NCBI GenBank assembly: GCA_965116565.1
Contig: OZ220699.1
Span: 1-64,000 of the forward strand
Source of the DNA: Bin87 sp965116565
Lineage (GTDB): Bacteria; Chloroflexota; Dehalococcoidia; Lucifugimonadales; UBA3495
Direction: 5' to 3'
Length of the DNA stretch: 64,000 bases
The first letter of the stretch is position 1, and every line of letters begins with the position of its first letter. This document shows positions 16,133 to 25,242 of this stretch, piece after piece. The notes beneath the pieces were generated by a model. That model was not told the DNA's origin. It made no database searches and was given only the letters and a program-made list of their open reading frames with translations. Position numbers and translations under genes: made by a program.

Positions 16133-16948
16133 ACGGCGAGCCAGCAGCAGGGAGAGGTCGTCGTCGGTCCTGGCGTTGACCCGGGGCGACTTCAGGAATC
16201 GCCGGAGGCCGATGTAGGCGGACAGTTCATCGGGCTGCTGGTCCAGCCAGGCGAAGACGCCGCGAAAAAAGGGCGCGTGGGGGATCGGATCGGCGCGGTC
16301 GCGGTAGTCGAGCACCAGGTTCTGGATGCCGTCGGAGAACATGGCGATATGCTGTGGTCGCAAGTCGGGAATGACTTTGACCTGCATGGTGTCGAGGTAT
16401 CGCGACTCGGTCACGAAGCTGGTCTCGTTGGCGTATTCGCCCCGGTCGGGTTGCGTGATGAGGGCGTACTCCCCGTCTTCGCCGGCCGCCACCACCGCGC
16501 CGTCGCCGATCTGGGCCGCCCCCAACAGCCCGTTGGCGTGCACGGCGACGAGGAGGGTGGTGGCGTACTCACGGGGACGATGGCCGTTGGCCTCTGCTAG
16601 GTCGTTGACGGCGTGGTGGGCTGCGTCGATGGATGCGGCCAGCATCGTCCGCAGCGCCTCGGGGTCAATGTCCGTGGACCGCTCCATCAGCGAACCGGCG
16701 ATGGCGTTGATGCCGGCGGAGGCGGCGAGGCGGGAGCCCCGGTCACCGTGGGGCGCAGAGCCGGCGCCGTCGGCCGCCGCGGCGATGAGGGTGTCGGCCG
16801 GCGCGCCCGGTATCGGCAGACCGCGGAATTGGGTGGAATCCTGGCAGGGCTGGCCCGTTCGCAGGTGGCCGGTTCCCACCACCGACGCGGCCGCTATTTT
16901 CCATGGCAGTTCATTGGGGGCAGCGCTCGCCGGATCGCGGTTGCCCAT
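16121..16948 (-). CDS. PP2C-family protein phosphatase of TerY-P triad
   Basis: A 275-residue PP2C-type phosphatase (PP2C_2 class). Metal-binding Asp residues are seen in AAAADGAGSAPHGDRGS, QIGDGAVVAAGEDGEY, MFSDGIQNLV and TDDDLSLLL, and the Ser/Thr phosphatase core is complete. I start at ATG 16948 (MGNRDPASAAPNE), which overlaps the TerY stop by 1 nt (TGATG); a longer reading would lie inside terY in another frame. It should reverse phosphorylation made by the downstream kinase. Confidence 0.9.
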   Translation of the reverse strand: MGNRDPASAAPNELPWKIAAASVVGTGHLRTGQPCQDSTQFRGLPIPGAPADTLIAAAADGAGSAPHGDRGSRLAASAGINAIAGSLMERSTDIDPEALRTMLAASIDAAHHAVNDLAEANGHRPREYATTLLVAVHANGLLGAAQIGDGAVVAAGEDGEYALITQPDRGEYANETSFVTESRYLDTMQVKVIPDLRPQHIAMFSDGIQNLVLDYRDRADPIPHAPFFRGVFAWLDQQPDELSAYIGLRRFLKSPRVNARTDDDLSLLLARRMVA

Positions 16949-17646
16949 CAGAAATCCAGGTAGTCGTCCTGGCTGGGCAGGGTCATGCGGTCGCCAACCT
17001 GGGACGACGAGATCTGCGAGAGGGAGCTGGATAGCCACTGGAAGATACCCTGTAGCTGGGCCTGGTGCAGGGGTTTGGCCGGGCGCCCGGGCGCCATCAT
17101 GGACGACAGCATGGCGATGTCGGCGTCGTCATCGATGCCGAAGGAGAAGACGGCGGCGTGGCGGCCGGATTCCGCATCCTGGACGCGCTGGGTGGCCTCC
17201 CCGATGGCCTCGGGCGTGTCGTGCTCGGGGTAGCCGTCGGTAAGGAGCATGACGATGGGACGGTAGTAGGGGATGCCGTTGGCGCGGTAGGCCCGCTTGC
17301 GCTCCTCGATCATTTCCAGGCCGTGGTTGAGAGCGCCGGCGATGCTGGTGCCGCCGTCGGCGCTCAGCATGGGCGGCTGGAACTCGTCCGCGGTGACGAA
17401 GTCCTGCACGACGTTGACGTGGTGGTTGAACGCGACGACGGCGATCTCGGCGCGGAGAGCGGTCAGCGAGTCGGCGGCCACCTCGTCCCTGAAGGCCTGG
17501 ACTCCATCGTTGACGGCTTGGATCCGGCTGCCCGACATGGAGCCGGACACATCGAGCAAAAGCACGCACGGGCAGCGAGGCTCGGGGTTATCGACAAATT
17601 CCACCATGTCCTCGAGGTGAGAACTGCCGATGGTGTTGTCCTGCAT
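16948..17646 (-). CDS. terY: TerY-type von Willebrand factor A domain protein
   Basis: A 232-residue vWA protein. The metal-ion-dependent adhesion site is intact: LLLDVSGSMSGSRIQAVNDG, SADGGTSIAGALNHG and MLLTDGYPEHDT. The vWA-PP2C-kinase order is the TerY-P triad described by comparative genomics (Anantharaman, Iyer and Aravind) and, as I recall, later reported to act against phage. First gene of the operon, with a strong promoter about 90 nt upstream. Confidence 0.9.
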   Translation of the reverse strand: MQDNTIGSSHLEDMVEFVDNPEPRCPCVLLLDVSGSMSGSRIQAVNDGVQAFRDEVAADSLTALRAEIAVVAFNHHVNVVQDFVTADEFQPPMLSADGGTSIAGALNHGLEMIEERKRAYRANGIPYYRPIVMLLTDGYPEHDTPEAIGEATQRVQDAESGRHAAVFSFGIDDDADIAMLSSMMAPGRPAKPLHQAQLQGIFQWLSSSLSQISSSQVGDRMTLPSQDDYLDF

Positions 17647-17733
17647 ATCCCCTCCTGGTGGCGCGACCTCGGGAAGTACGATGCCAGCCGGGCATCCGGA
17701 AAAGAGTGGTATGGCGCCGCTACATCATCAAAA

Positions 17734-17762
17734 ACTGTAATGGCGGGTATGTGGCGTGTCAA
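17734..17762 (-). promoter_or_regulatory. Strong sigma70-type promoter of the terY operon
   Basis: On the minus strand a consensus TTGACA (17762-17757) and TACAGT (17739-17734) are separated by exactly 17 nt. Transcription would start about 80 nt before terY. Confidence 0.6.
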
Positions 17763-17911
17763 ATTCAGTGGGATTTGGCCACCGTTTCAATGTGCGCACA
17801 CGGTGCGGCATGATGCACAAAGGTTCAGGCGGTTCCTGTTGTTATCGGAGAGTAGCAACAAGGCCGATAAGCACAATACACCCAATATCAAACGGTCCCC
17901 ACGTCCACAGG

Positions 17912-18682
17912 TTACGCGCCGTTGGCATTATGGCTACCGCCGTCAGGGGGCGCGTGCTGTTCGCAAACGTTGATGATCCCTTGGGCACGGTTGCGGTCTT
18001 CCCATCCCACCAGATCATTATCCACACATATTCGCATGGCTCGGTTGATAATCAACCACATAGAAAATCTAGCGGTCTCCGCCAACACGCCGACCTCGGG
18101 GATTCCCAATGTCTTGGAATGCACCCACCCTGATGGGTACCTGTATGAAAGCCGATAAATTCTCTCCTTGTCGGGATTAGCCCCGAAAACTACCTTTCTC
18201 ATTTCTTTGAGGTTCGGCAATGCACCGGACACATTTTCGGGAGCGCGGGCTAGCAATCTCTCGGTTCGGGTCTTTTCCTGCTTTGCCCTTGGTTCCCTAT
18301 TGACCCGCCAGGGGTCTATCTCCGCATCGTGTCGGAGATAATCGCTCAGGAAGTTGATATGGTTTTTCAGGAGCTCTTTCACCCACAGAACCAGCGCGTC
18401 GGGACAGTCCATGACGCAATATTCAAACGTTACGAGATGCTCGAACATCGAACGTGCGACTATCGCGACTGGCACCGAACGCTCTGCATCGATGTCGTCG
18501 CGCACACTGTCGAAACATTGAAGGGTCGTGTCCACGCTGTACGAAATCGCGTAACGCAAGAGATTCTTGTGGTCCCAAAAACCTGAACCTTCTGTTACCA
18601 AGTCATGGACACACGCATGGATCACCATTTTGAGTCGCGCACGAATGTCCTGCAAATTCTCACTGTCTTCCTTCAACAGCAT
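17912..18682 (-). CDS. DUF5677-like helical protein of unknown function
   Basis: A 256-residue, mostly helical protein. ATG 18682 follows AAGGAGACTCTTG; a TTG just upstream is less likely. The segment SVPVAIVARSMFEHLVTFEY looks like the DUF5677 core, followed by WVKELLKNHINFLSDYLRHD and a C-terminal YRYPSGWVHSKTLGIPE. Members of this group are sometimes near defence genes, and this one lies 265 nt upstream of the terY operon on the same strand. No catalytic motif is evident. Confidence 0.65.
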   Translation of the reverse strand: MLLKEDSENLQDIRARLKMVIHACVHDLVTEGSGFWDHKNLLRYAISYSVDTTLQCFDSVRDDIDAERSVPVAIVARSMFEHLVTFEYCVMDCPDALVLWVKELLKNHINFLSDYLRHDAEIDPWRVNREPRAKQEKTRTERLLARAPENVSGALPNLKEMRKVVFGANPDKERIYRLSYRYPSGWVHSKTLGIPEVGVLAETARFSMWLIINRAMRICVDNDLVGWEDRNRAQGIINVCEQHAPPDGGSHNANGA

Positions 18683-18937
18683 CAAGAGTCTCCTTCTTAT
18701 CTACCCTCGATTTTCCCGTGCAAAGCCCGCAATACTGCGCTTCCCTGCCCGCCCCTTTGTGTTTTGCGCGACCATCCGTGGGGAAGTTGTTATCTTGTGC
18801 GACACGTTTCGCCAGGACTGTTTACACCGCGTCGGGAATGTTGCGCACAACAATAGTGTATCCTGTGTGCATATATTTTCTTGCCGTGATGGTGCTGGCG
18901 TGATAGATTCGCCACGTTGATGCAGGAGGGATAACTG

Positions 18938-20995
18938 ATGCGTTCGATGGGATTGATAACACTTTGCGCCTTGATAGTTTTGGTGATTGGGCTGCTGGGA
19001 TGCCAGCCGGAGGTGGTCACCGAGGAGGTGGTGAGAGAGGTGGAGGTGGTGGTCACGGCCACGCCGGATCCCGATGCGGCCAGCCAGGCGGGCCAGGCTC
19101 CGGCTCCGGCGGCCACGACCGCTGGGTCGACGCCCCGCCAGGACGCCCCGTCGCCCACGCCGCCGCCGGCCGCGCCGGCGCCCTCGGGTGGTGGGACGGA
19201 CGTGTCCGACAATGTTTACCAGTTGGGAATCTCGGCGGACCTGACCACGACCAACTACTGGTCATACCTGGGGCCGGACGGAACCATCTGGAACCTGTAC
19301 GTGCTGGGCGGAACCAAGCCCACCCTGTATTCCTACTCGGCGCAGCGGTTCGACTGGGTGCCGTCGCTGGCCTCCGATTTTCCGACGGCGCTGCAGGAGG
19401 AAACCGTGGGCGGCCAGACCTTCTGGACCACGGAGGTTCCCCTGAAGCAGGGCGTCAAGTGGAGCGACGGCGCCGACGTGACCGCCGAGGACTTCGCGTT
19501 CACCGCGCACACCGCCGCCGATCTGCAACTCTCCGGCAACTGGCCGTCCATCGTGGACCCTGAGTTCTTCGACCACGCGGAGGCGCTGGATCCGTACCGG
19601 CTGAAGATCTACTTCAAGCAGAAGCCCGGGCTGGCGCGCTGGCAGTTCGGCCAGGCCTTCATGCCCATCTTCCCCAAGGCGTACTGGGAACCGATCGTTG
19701 AGGAGGCCAAACAGGCCGGCGACATCGTCGAGCAGCAGAAGATCCTGTACGCGCACGTGCCCGAGAACGAACCCACCGGCGGAGGCTTTGCCTTTGACAA
19801 GTGGGAGCGCGGCGCGTTCGCGGAAAAGGAACGCAACCCCGACTACTACTTCGCCGACAGCATGGTGACGCAGTACGCCAGCGGCGCGTACGCCGAGACC
19901 AAGCCGAACGCGTACGAGTTTATGGCGTACGGCGAACCGGGCGGCGACAAAATGCTGGAGTACACGGTTGGCCCTTACGCCGACAGCGCGATCTACTCCA
20001 TCTACGGCAGCCAGGACGCCACGGTGCTGGCCCTGAAAAAGGGCGACATCGACTTCATGCTGAATCCCCTGGGCCTCTCGCGGGGCCTTCAGGAGCAGCT
20101 GGAGGGCGAGGACGGGCTGACCGTGATCGAGAACGCATCGGACGGCATGCGGTACCTCGGCTTCAACTTCCGCAAGCAGCCCATGCAGGACAAGGCGTTC
20201 CGGCAGGCGGTGGCGACGCTGATCGACAAGGAGTTCATCACCAGCACCGTGCTGCAGGGCGTGGCCCTTCCCATGTACACGACGGTGCCGGAGGGCAACC
20301 AGGCCTGGTACAACCCCGACGTGCCGCTGATCGGCAAGGGCCTGAGCCGGGGCGAGCGCATCGAGCAGGCGGTGCAACTGCTGAAGGACGCCGGGTTCAC
20401 CTGGGAGACCGAACCGCGGGTGAGCGAGGACGGCAGGTTCGTGGAGCAGGTGGGCGAGGGTCTGAGGATGCCCAACGGCGACCCGATGCCAAAGATGGAC
20501 ATCCTGGCGCCCAGCCCGGGCTATGACCCGCTGCGCTCGACCTTCGCCATCTGGATCGAGCGTTGGCTGAACGAGGTGGGGATTCCGGTGCGGGCCGACC
20601 TCACCGGATTCAACCTGATCGTGGACAAGGTGTTCACCAACCAGGAATTTGATATGTGGATCCTCGGCTGGGGATTGAGCCTGTACCCCGACTACCTCGA
20701 GTCGTTCTTCCACAGCCGGCATTCGGGCCTGGAGGGACACAACGCGGGCGGGTACAACAACCCTGAGTTCGACCGGCTGGCCGACGAGTTGCTGGCGGAA
20801 ACGGACGTGGCGGCGGCACGGGAAAAGGTGTTTGAGATGCAGGTATTCCTGGCGGACGACCTGCCCTACGTGCCGCTGTTCGATACGCCGCTGGTGGAAG
20901 CCTACCGCAGCGACCGTATTGAATACCCGTACACGGAGTCGTGGGGCGGGCTGCAGGACGCCGCGGGATTGACGACCCTGGTGCAGTTCAAGTAG
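18938..20995 (+). CDS. Peptide/nickel-type ABC transporter substrate-binding lipoprotein
   Basis: A 685-residue solute-binding protein of family 5 (DppA/OppA-like). It has a lipoprotein signal (hydrophobic residues 5-21, lipobox LLGC with Cys22), an acidic/valine stretch, then a Pro/Ala-rich tether (about 55-85). The core includes PLKQGVKWSDGADVTAEDF, LGFNFRKQPMQDKAFRQAVATLID and a C-terminal DDLPYVPLFDTPL. AGGAGGGATAACTG precedes the ATG. It delivers substrate to the permeases at 21973-24137, but a hairpin and a reverse-strand gene separate them, so levels may be set independently. The substrate cannot be told. Confidence 0.93.
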   Translation: MRSMGLITLCALIVLVIGLLGCQPEVVTEEVVREVEVVVTATPDPDAASQAGQAPAPAATTAGSTPRQDAPSPTPPPAAPAPSGGGTDVSDNVYQLGISADLTTTNYWSYLGPDGTIWNLYVLGGTKPTLYSYSAQRFDWVPSLASDFPTALQEETVGGQTFWTTEVPLKQGVKWSDGADVTAEDFAFTAHTAADLQLSGNWPSIVDPEFFDHAEALDPYRLKIYFKQKPGLARWQFGQAFMPIFPKAYWEPIVEEAKQAGDIVEQQKILYAHVPENEPTGGGFAFDKWERGAFAEKERNPDYYFADSMVTQYASGAYAETKPNAYEFMAYGEPGGDKMLEYTVGPYADSAIYSIYGSQDATVLALKKGDIDFMLNPLGLSRGLQEQLEGEDGLTVIENASDGMRYLGFNFRKQPMQDKAFRQAVATLIDKEFITSTVLQGVALPMYTTVPEGNQAWYNPDVPLIGKGLSRGERIEQAVQLLKDAGFTWETEPRVSEDGRFVEQVGEGLRMPNGDPMPKMDILAPSPGYDPLRSTFAIWIERWLNEVGIPVRADLTGFNLIVDKVFTNQEFDMWILGWGLSLYPDYLESFFHSRHSGLEGHNAGGYNNPEFDRLADELLAETDVAAAREKVFEMQVFLADDLPYVPLFDTPLVEAYRSDRIEYPYTESWGGLQDAAGLTTLVQFK

Positions 20996-21342
20996 CCGCC
21001 ACCCGAGATTGCAGGAGAAGCGCGCCCTCACCATCGGTCCGTGAGGGTGCGCAGTGATAGAGACGGACGAAATGTTGGCTCAGGCTGAATGCCGCAGGGC
21101 ACTTCCAAATTGTAAGCCCGGGTATGAACCCCCGGTCAGTGTTCCATACGATGATGTCGCGCCCAACACGCGAGGAATCCCAGCAGTGCACCCACGGCGC
21201 CTTTCATGAGCCAATCAAGCACATCGAGCAGTTCCCGTTGGATAGGAGATAGATCAGAGAGTGTATAACCTGACTTCCGTCCGCAGCGCTGGGCGTAAGC
21301 CCGGATGGCGGATGAGATGGACGGCGATTCTACCGGCGCCGG
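20996..21342. other. Gene-poor gap after substrate-binding gene
   Basis: This 347-nt stretch starts with the hairpin at 21020-21052. On the minus strand, about 21130-21330, there is an open frame without a good start that ends AVGALLGFLACWARHHRMEH; it looks like the tail of a small membrane protein and may be a gene remnant. Nothing else is recognised. Confidence 0.4.
21020..21052 (+). terminator. Strong hairpin after the substrate-binding gene
   Basis: A 12-bp stem (GCGCGCCCTCAC / GTGAGGGTGCGC, one G-T pair) with a 9-nt loop begins 25 nt after the stop codon. There is no T-run. Such hairpins after binding-protein genes often stabilise the upstream message or reduce read-through. Confidence 0.5.
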
Positions 21343-21804
21343 CTATGCTGTATGCCGGGTGCCGGATGCGTCAGTGAGCGGCCTTGATTCCCAATCTCGG
21401 AGTTCCTCTCGAAGCTCTTGCAATATGCTTCGTGTGGCGTCCAGCTTGGCTTGGCGTATAACCGGGTTCTCGCCGAGGATGCTTTGTGCTTCTTCAGTCT
21501 CCATGCGGTGGACCAGTTGAGAGAATGTCTGCTCGCGCTCTTGGGTCACACGGTATTGTTCTTCATTTTCGATCATGGGAGAGTCCTCAGGTCGATGGCG
21601 ATTATTCCTTACACCGAATATGAAGCAGTTGTTCACGCGTTCGGCCTCGGCCCCAGCGGAACAACAGGATGCCTCGGACGTTCGTGAGCGACGCATCGAA
21701 CGATAGCCGTTGATCGCCAGTCCGGCCAATCCGCCGAAAAACATCACCATCCCCACGGTCACCATTACCGATAACAATGTCAAAACCAAGATGTCCTCTA
21801 CCAT
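21343..21804 (-). CDS. Small membrane/helical protein, possibly two genes
   Basis: One continuous frame with two plausible starts. ATG 21804 (after GGGAGGGCTT) gives a 153-residue protein with an N-terminal membrane helix (about 2-33). ATG 21576 (after GAGGACTCTCCC) gives a 77-residue helical protein, MIENEEQYRVTQEREQTF, with VIRQAKLDATRSILQELREEL, like the N-terminal part of HigA-type antitoxin-related proteins. The connecting segment (RTSEASCC...HRPEDSP) looks non-structured. It stands against the direction of the transporter operon. Confidence 0.55.
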   Translation of the reverse strand: MVEDILVLTLLSVMVTVGMVMFFGGLAGLAINGYRSMRRSRTSEASCCSAGAEAERVNNCFIFGVRNNRHRPEDSPMIENEEQYRVTQEREQTFSQLVHRMETEEAQSILGENPVIRQAKLDATRSILQELREELRDWESRPLTDASGTRHTA

Positions 21805-21845
21805 AAGCCCTCCCAATGGGCCTTGCATATAAACAATTGCATTTT

Positions 21846-21875
21846 ATTTTAGCAACACGTTGATGTCATACACAA
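21846..21875 (-). promoter_or_regulatory. Weak promoter candidate for the 21343-21804 gene
   Basis: On the minus strand TTGTGT (21875-21870) and TAAAAT (21851-21846) are 18 nt apart in the AT-rich gap, 42 nt before ATG 21804. The match is modest. Confidence 0.28.
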
Positions 21876-21972
21876 TCTTGTCCCTCAGAGTTCGCAACAC
21901 TGGACCCACGATGAACACCTGGATGCCCGCGACGCCAACCCGTTGGACGCCTGAAACCGGGAGCGTGCGGCG

Positions 21973-23124
21973 ATGACGGGCTACCTGGTGCGGCGGGCCG
22001 GGCAGATGGTCCTGACGCTTTTCCTGATCATCACGCTGACGTTCTTCCTGGTGCAGGCGCAGCCCGGCGATTACGCGACCTTTTACTCCCTGAACCCCGA
22101 CATACCGGCGGAGGTGCGGGAGCAGATCAAGGCGTCGTTCGGGTTGGACAAGCCCCTGTGGGAACAGTACCTGGTGCACATGAAGAATGCCTTCACCGGC
22201 AACTTCGGCGTCTCGTTCGGACACTATCCGCGCCCGGTGATGGAGGTGCTGGCGGAGCGATTGCCGCGCACGGTGGTGCTGTTTCTGTCGGCGACGGCGG
22301 TGTCCTTCTACGTGGGGTTCTTCCTGGGCAAGGCGATCGCATGGCGCCGGGGCGGCGTGCTGGAATACGCGGCGACGATCTCGGGGGCGACGCTGTTCAC
22401 CGCGTTCACGCCGGCGTTCGCTCTGATGATGATCTGGATCTTCGCGTTCAAGCTGGGTTGGCTGCCCATCGGGAAATTCCTGGACCCGCTGATCTGGCGG
22501 GGCGCGGAGGTGAGCGCCAACCACGTGTTCAGCTACATGCTGCTGACCGCTGCGGCCTTTGTGGTTTTCGCGTTCCTCGCGTTTCTGGGCACCAGAAAGA
22601 TGGGACGGTTCGGGACGGGACGAATCCCGGTGGTATTGATCGGGCTGGGCGCGGCGGCGATTCCCATTGCGTGGGCGTTCACGGGCGTGGGCTACCTGGC
22701 GCTGGACATCCTGCGGCACATGATCCTGCCTATCGCCACGCTGACGCTGATATCGTTTGCGGGCACGATGCTGCTGACGCGCAACAGCATGCTGGAGACG
22801 ATGCGCGAGGACTACGTGATGGCGGCGCGGGCCAAGGGTCTGCCCGAGAAGGTGGTGCGGGACCGGCACGCCGCGCGGAACGCCCTGCTGCCGGTGATCA
22901 CCAGCCTGGTGTACAGCCTGATCTTCGCCATCGACGGCAGCGTGATCATCGAATACGTGTTCTCGTGGCCCGGCACTGGGCAGACGCTGCTGCGAGCGGT
23001 ACAGTCCGAGGACCTGCCGCTGGTGATGGGCGCGATGGTGTTCATCGGGCTGTTCTCGCTGCTGGCGCACGTGATCGTGGACGTTTTGTACGTGTACCTT
23101 GACCCGAGGATCCGGTACCAATGA
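21973..23124 (+). CDS. Peptide/nickel-type ABC transporter permease (DppB-like)
   Basis: A 383-residue inner-membrane permease. The first helix (about 9-28) is followed by the external domain, ending SFGHYPRPVMEVLAERLPRT, and then about five more helices. The EAA loop reads EDYVMAARAKGLPEKVVRDRHAARNALLPV. It is a little longer than usual (about 310-340) because of an extra hydrophobic region between helices (about 170-245). GGGAG lies about 9 nt before the ATG. Its stop overlaps the next gene by 4 nt. Confidence 0.93.
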   Translation: MTGYLVRRAGQMVLTLFLIITLTFFLVQAQPGDYATFYSLNPDIPAEVREQIKASFGLDKPLWEQYLVHMKNAFTGNFGVSFGHYPRPVMEVLAERLPRTVVLFLSATAVSFYVGFFLGKAIAWRRGGVLEYAATISGATLFTAFTPAFALMMIWIFAFKLGWLPIGKFLDPLIWRGAEVSANHVFSYMLLTAAAFVVFAFLAFLGTRKMGRFGTGRIPVVLIGLGAAAIPIAWAFTGVGYLALDILRHMILPIATLTLISFAGTMLLTRNSMLETMREDYVMAARAKGLPEKVVRDRHAARNALLPVITSLVYSLIFAIDGSVIIEYVFSWPGTGQTLLRAVQSEDLPLVMGAMVFIGLFSLLAHVIVDVLYVYLDPRIRYQ

Positions 23125-24137
23125 TTGAGCGGCCGCCAAACCAGCCTCCGCCGTTGGGCGAGGGATCGTCCCTGTTTGACGACGCGCCGGAGATCGACCT
23201 GAGCCGGGGGCGGTTGGATCTCGTCCTGGTGCGGCTGCGGCTGGCGTGGCGTACCCTGCGGGACGGCTGGTCAATTTTCGTTGAGAGCCGGATCGGCCTG
23301 CTGTCCCTGTCGATCATCGCCGTTTTCGCGCTGATGGCGTTCTCGCACCCGATACTCATGGCGACGGTGTGGACGCCCGACGTGTATGACCCGGTGACGG
23401 GGTACGCCTTCGACCAGTTTGACCATCCGGCGTCGCCGAACTGGCGGCACCCCCTGGGCACGGACTCGCTGGGCCGGGACATTCTGAGCCAACTGCTGTT
23501 CAGCGCGCGCTCGGAGTTCATCCTGGGCATCACCGCCGCGCTGGTGACGGTGGGCATCGCGACCACGGTGGGGGCGGTGGCCGCCTACTACGGCGGGTTG
23601 GTGGACTCGCTGCTGATGCGGCTGGCGGACCTGATCATCGCGCTGCCGGGAATCTCGCTGCTGATCGTGCTGAGCGCGCTGTTCAACCTGAACCTGTTCT
23701 ACCTGGCGCTGATCATAGGCGTGCTGGGCGGGTTCGGTGGCACGGCGATCATCCTGAAATCGCAGGCCCTGAGCATCAGGGTCAAGCCCTACATCGAGGC
23801 GGCGCGGTCGGCCGGCGGGAGCCACTTCCACGTCATATTTGTGCACATGATCCCCAACCTGCTGCCGCTGTCGCTGCTGTACATGATGTTCACGGTGACC
23901 GGGGCCATCTTCGCGGAGGCGGTGCTGTCCTTCCTGGGCTTGCTGGACATCAGGATGAGCTGGGGCATCATGATCCACACGGCCAACACCGGCGGGTACC
24001 TGCTGGGCGGCACCGAATACTGGTGGCTGATCATCCCCGCCGGCGCGTCGATCACGCTGCTGTGCAGCGCGTTCTACCTGGTGGGCCGCGCCCTGGACGA
24101 GGTGGTGAACCCCCGGCTGCGGCGGCACGACGGGTAA
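23121..24137 (+). CDS. Peptide/nickel-type ABC transporter permease (DppC-like)
   Basis: A 338-residue permease that forms the channel with the preceding DppB-like protein. It has a cytoplasmic N-terminus, a first membrane helix (about 55-75), then HPLGTDSLGRDILSQLLFSARSEF, the hallmark of DppC/OppC, and the EAA-type loop KPYIEAARSAGGSHFHVIFVHMIPN. The ATGA overlap with the upstream gene shows translational coupling. Confidence 0.93.
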   Translation: MIERPPNQPPPLGEGSSLFDDAPEIDLSRGRLDLVLVRLRLAWRTLRDGWSIFVESRIGLLSLSIIAVFALMAFSHPILMATVWTPDVYDPVTGYAFDQFDHPASPNWRHPLGTDSLGRDILSQLLFSARSEFILGITAALVTVGIATTVGAVAAYYGGLVDSLLMRLADLIIALPGISLLIVLSALFNLNLFYLALIIGVLGGFGGTAIILKSQALSIRVKPYIEAARSAGGSHFHVIFVHMIPNLLPLSLLYMMFTVTGAIFAEAVLSFLGLLDIRMSWGIMIHTANTGGYLLGGTEYWWLIIPAGASITLLCSAFYLVGRALDEVVNPRLRRHDG

Positions 24138-24155
24138 TGCTGTGGGACGCTGCGG

Positions 24156-25178
24156 ATGACAAGCGTGGATAACGAACCCGTGCTCAAGGTCGTTGACCTC
24201 TCCCTGTCCTATCTGACGCGGCAGGGGCCGGTGCGAGCCGTGCAGTCCGTCAGTTTCGATTTGGGCCGTGGGCAGTCGCTGGGGCTGGTGGGAGAGTCGG
24301 GCTGCGGCAAGACGTCCATCGCCAACTGCCTGATGCGGCTGCTGCCCGACAACGGCCAACTGACCTCGGGGCAGGTCGTGCTGGATGGACAGGACCTGCT
24401 GCTGCTGGCCGAGGAGGAGATGCGGCACTTCAGGTGGCGGCGCATGGCCATGGTGTTCCAGGCGGCGATGAACGCGCTGGACCCCGTGTACCGAGTGGGT
24501 CAGCAGGTGGTGGAGGCAATCGAGGCGCACGGTGTGGAGGAAACGGCCGCCGACGCCCGGGAGCGCGTGGCGGGCCTGTTCCGGATGGTGGGGCTGGACC
24601 CTCAACTGATGGACCGGTATCCCCACGAGTTCAGCGGCGGGATGCGTCAACGGGCGGTGATCGCCATGGCGCTGGCATGCGACCCGGCGGTGATCATCGC
24701 CGACGAGCCGACCACCGCGCTGGACGTGATCGTGCAGGACCGCATCCTGCGCGAGTTGAAGGGCGTGCAGCAGGAACTGCACATGGGGATGATCTACATC
24801 AGCCACGACATCGGCGTGGTTGCGGAGGTCACCGACCGCATCGGCGTGATGTACGCCGGCCGCCTGGTGGAGTTGGGCGACACCGCCGACGTGTTCCGCG
24901 CGCCGATGCATCCGTATACGGCCGCGTTGATGTCGTCGTTCCCCAGCATCAGCGGCGAAAAAATGGAGCTGGAAACCCTGCCGGGCGAGCCGCCCAACCT
25001 GGCGAATCCTCCCGCGGGGTGCCCCTTCCATCCCCGATGCGCGTACGCGACCGAGGAGTGCCGGCAGGAGTTCCCGCCGCAGGCGCATCGTGGGAGCCGT
25101 TGGGCCGCGTGCTGGCATCCGTTGACAGGTGCGGATAACATCATGGATGCACCGGCTGAGCGGGATATAATTGGATAA
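24156..25178 (+). CDS. Peptide ABC transporter ATPase (DppD-like)
   Basis: A 340-residue ATPase energising the importer. Walker A GESGCGKTS (about 45), Q-loop FQAAMNALDP, signature EFSGGMRQRAVIAMAL, Walker B VIIADEPTTALDV and switch ISHDIGVVAE. The C-terminal oligopeptide-transport tail is present, with CPFHPRCAYATEEC and a final Cys (AACW), which in relatives may bind an iron-sulfur cluster. The gene starts 18 nt after the permease gene, in the same operon. Confidence 0.93.
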   Translation: MTSVDNEPVLKVVDLSLSYLTRQGPVRAVQSVSFDLGRGQSLGLVGESGCGKTSIANCLMRLLPDNGQLTSGQVVLDGQDLLLLAEEEMRHFRWRRMAMVFQAAMNALDPVYRVGQQVVEAIEAHGVEETAADARERVAGLFRMVGLDPQLMDRYPHEFSGGMRQRAVIAMALACDPAVIIADEPTTALDVIVQDRILRELKGVQQELHMGMIYISHDIGVVAEVTDRIGVMYAGRLVELGDTADVFRAPMHPYTAALMSSFPSISGEKMELETLPGEPPNLANPPAGCPFHPRCAYATEECRQEFPPQAHRGSRWAACWHPLTGADNIMDAPAERDIIG

Positions 25179-25196
25179 TATTTGATAATTTCCGAG

Positions 25197-25216
25197 TATA
25201 CTGTTCATGCAGTATA
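25197..25216. promoter_or_regulatory. Inverted repeat upstream of PaREP1-like gene
   Basis: A perfect 7-6-7 inverted repeat (TATACTG / CAGTATA) lies in an AT-rich patch between dppD-like and the PaREP1-like gene, 27 nt before its TTG start. It could be an operator or part of an internal promoter. Confidence 0.4.
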
Positions 25217-25242
25217 TCCATTACAACTGTAGGAGCGATACA

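Noticed and set aside
17842..18027. A 61-codon hydrophobic frame on the minus strand
   Set aside because: It overlaps the better supported 17912-18682 gene in another frame and has no ribosome-binding site.
20996..21342. tRNA or small RNA gene in the gap after the binding-protein gene
   Set aside because: No cloverleaf or T-loop sequence is seen; only a hairpin and a start-less frame.
19262..25208. Long minus-strand open frames opposite the peptide importer genes
   Set aside because: They are antisense shadows of GC-rich genes, with His/Arg/Val-rich low-complexity translations and no ribosome-binding sites.
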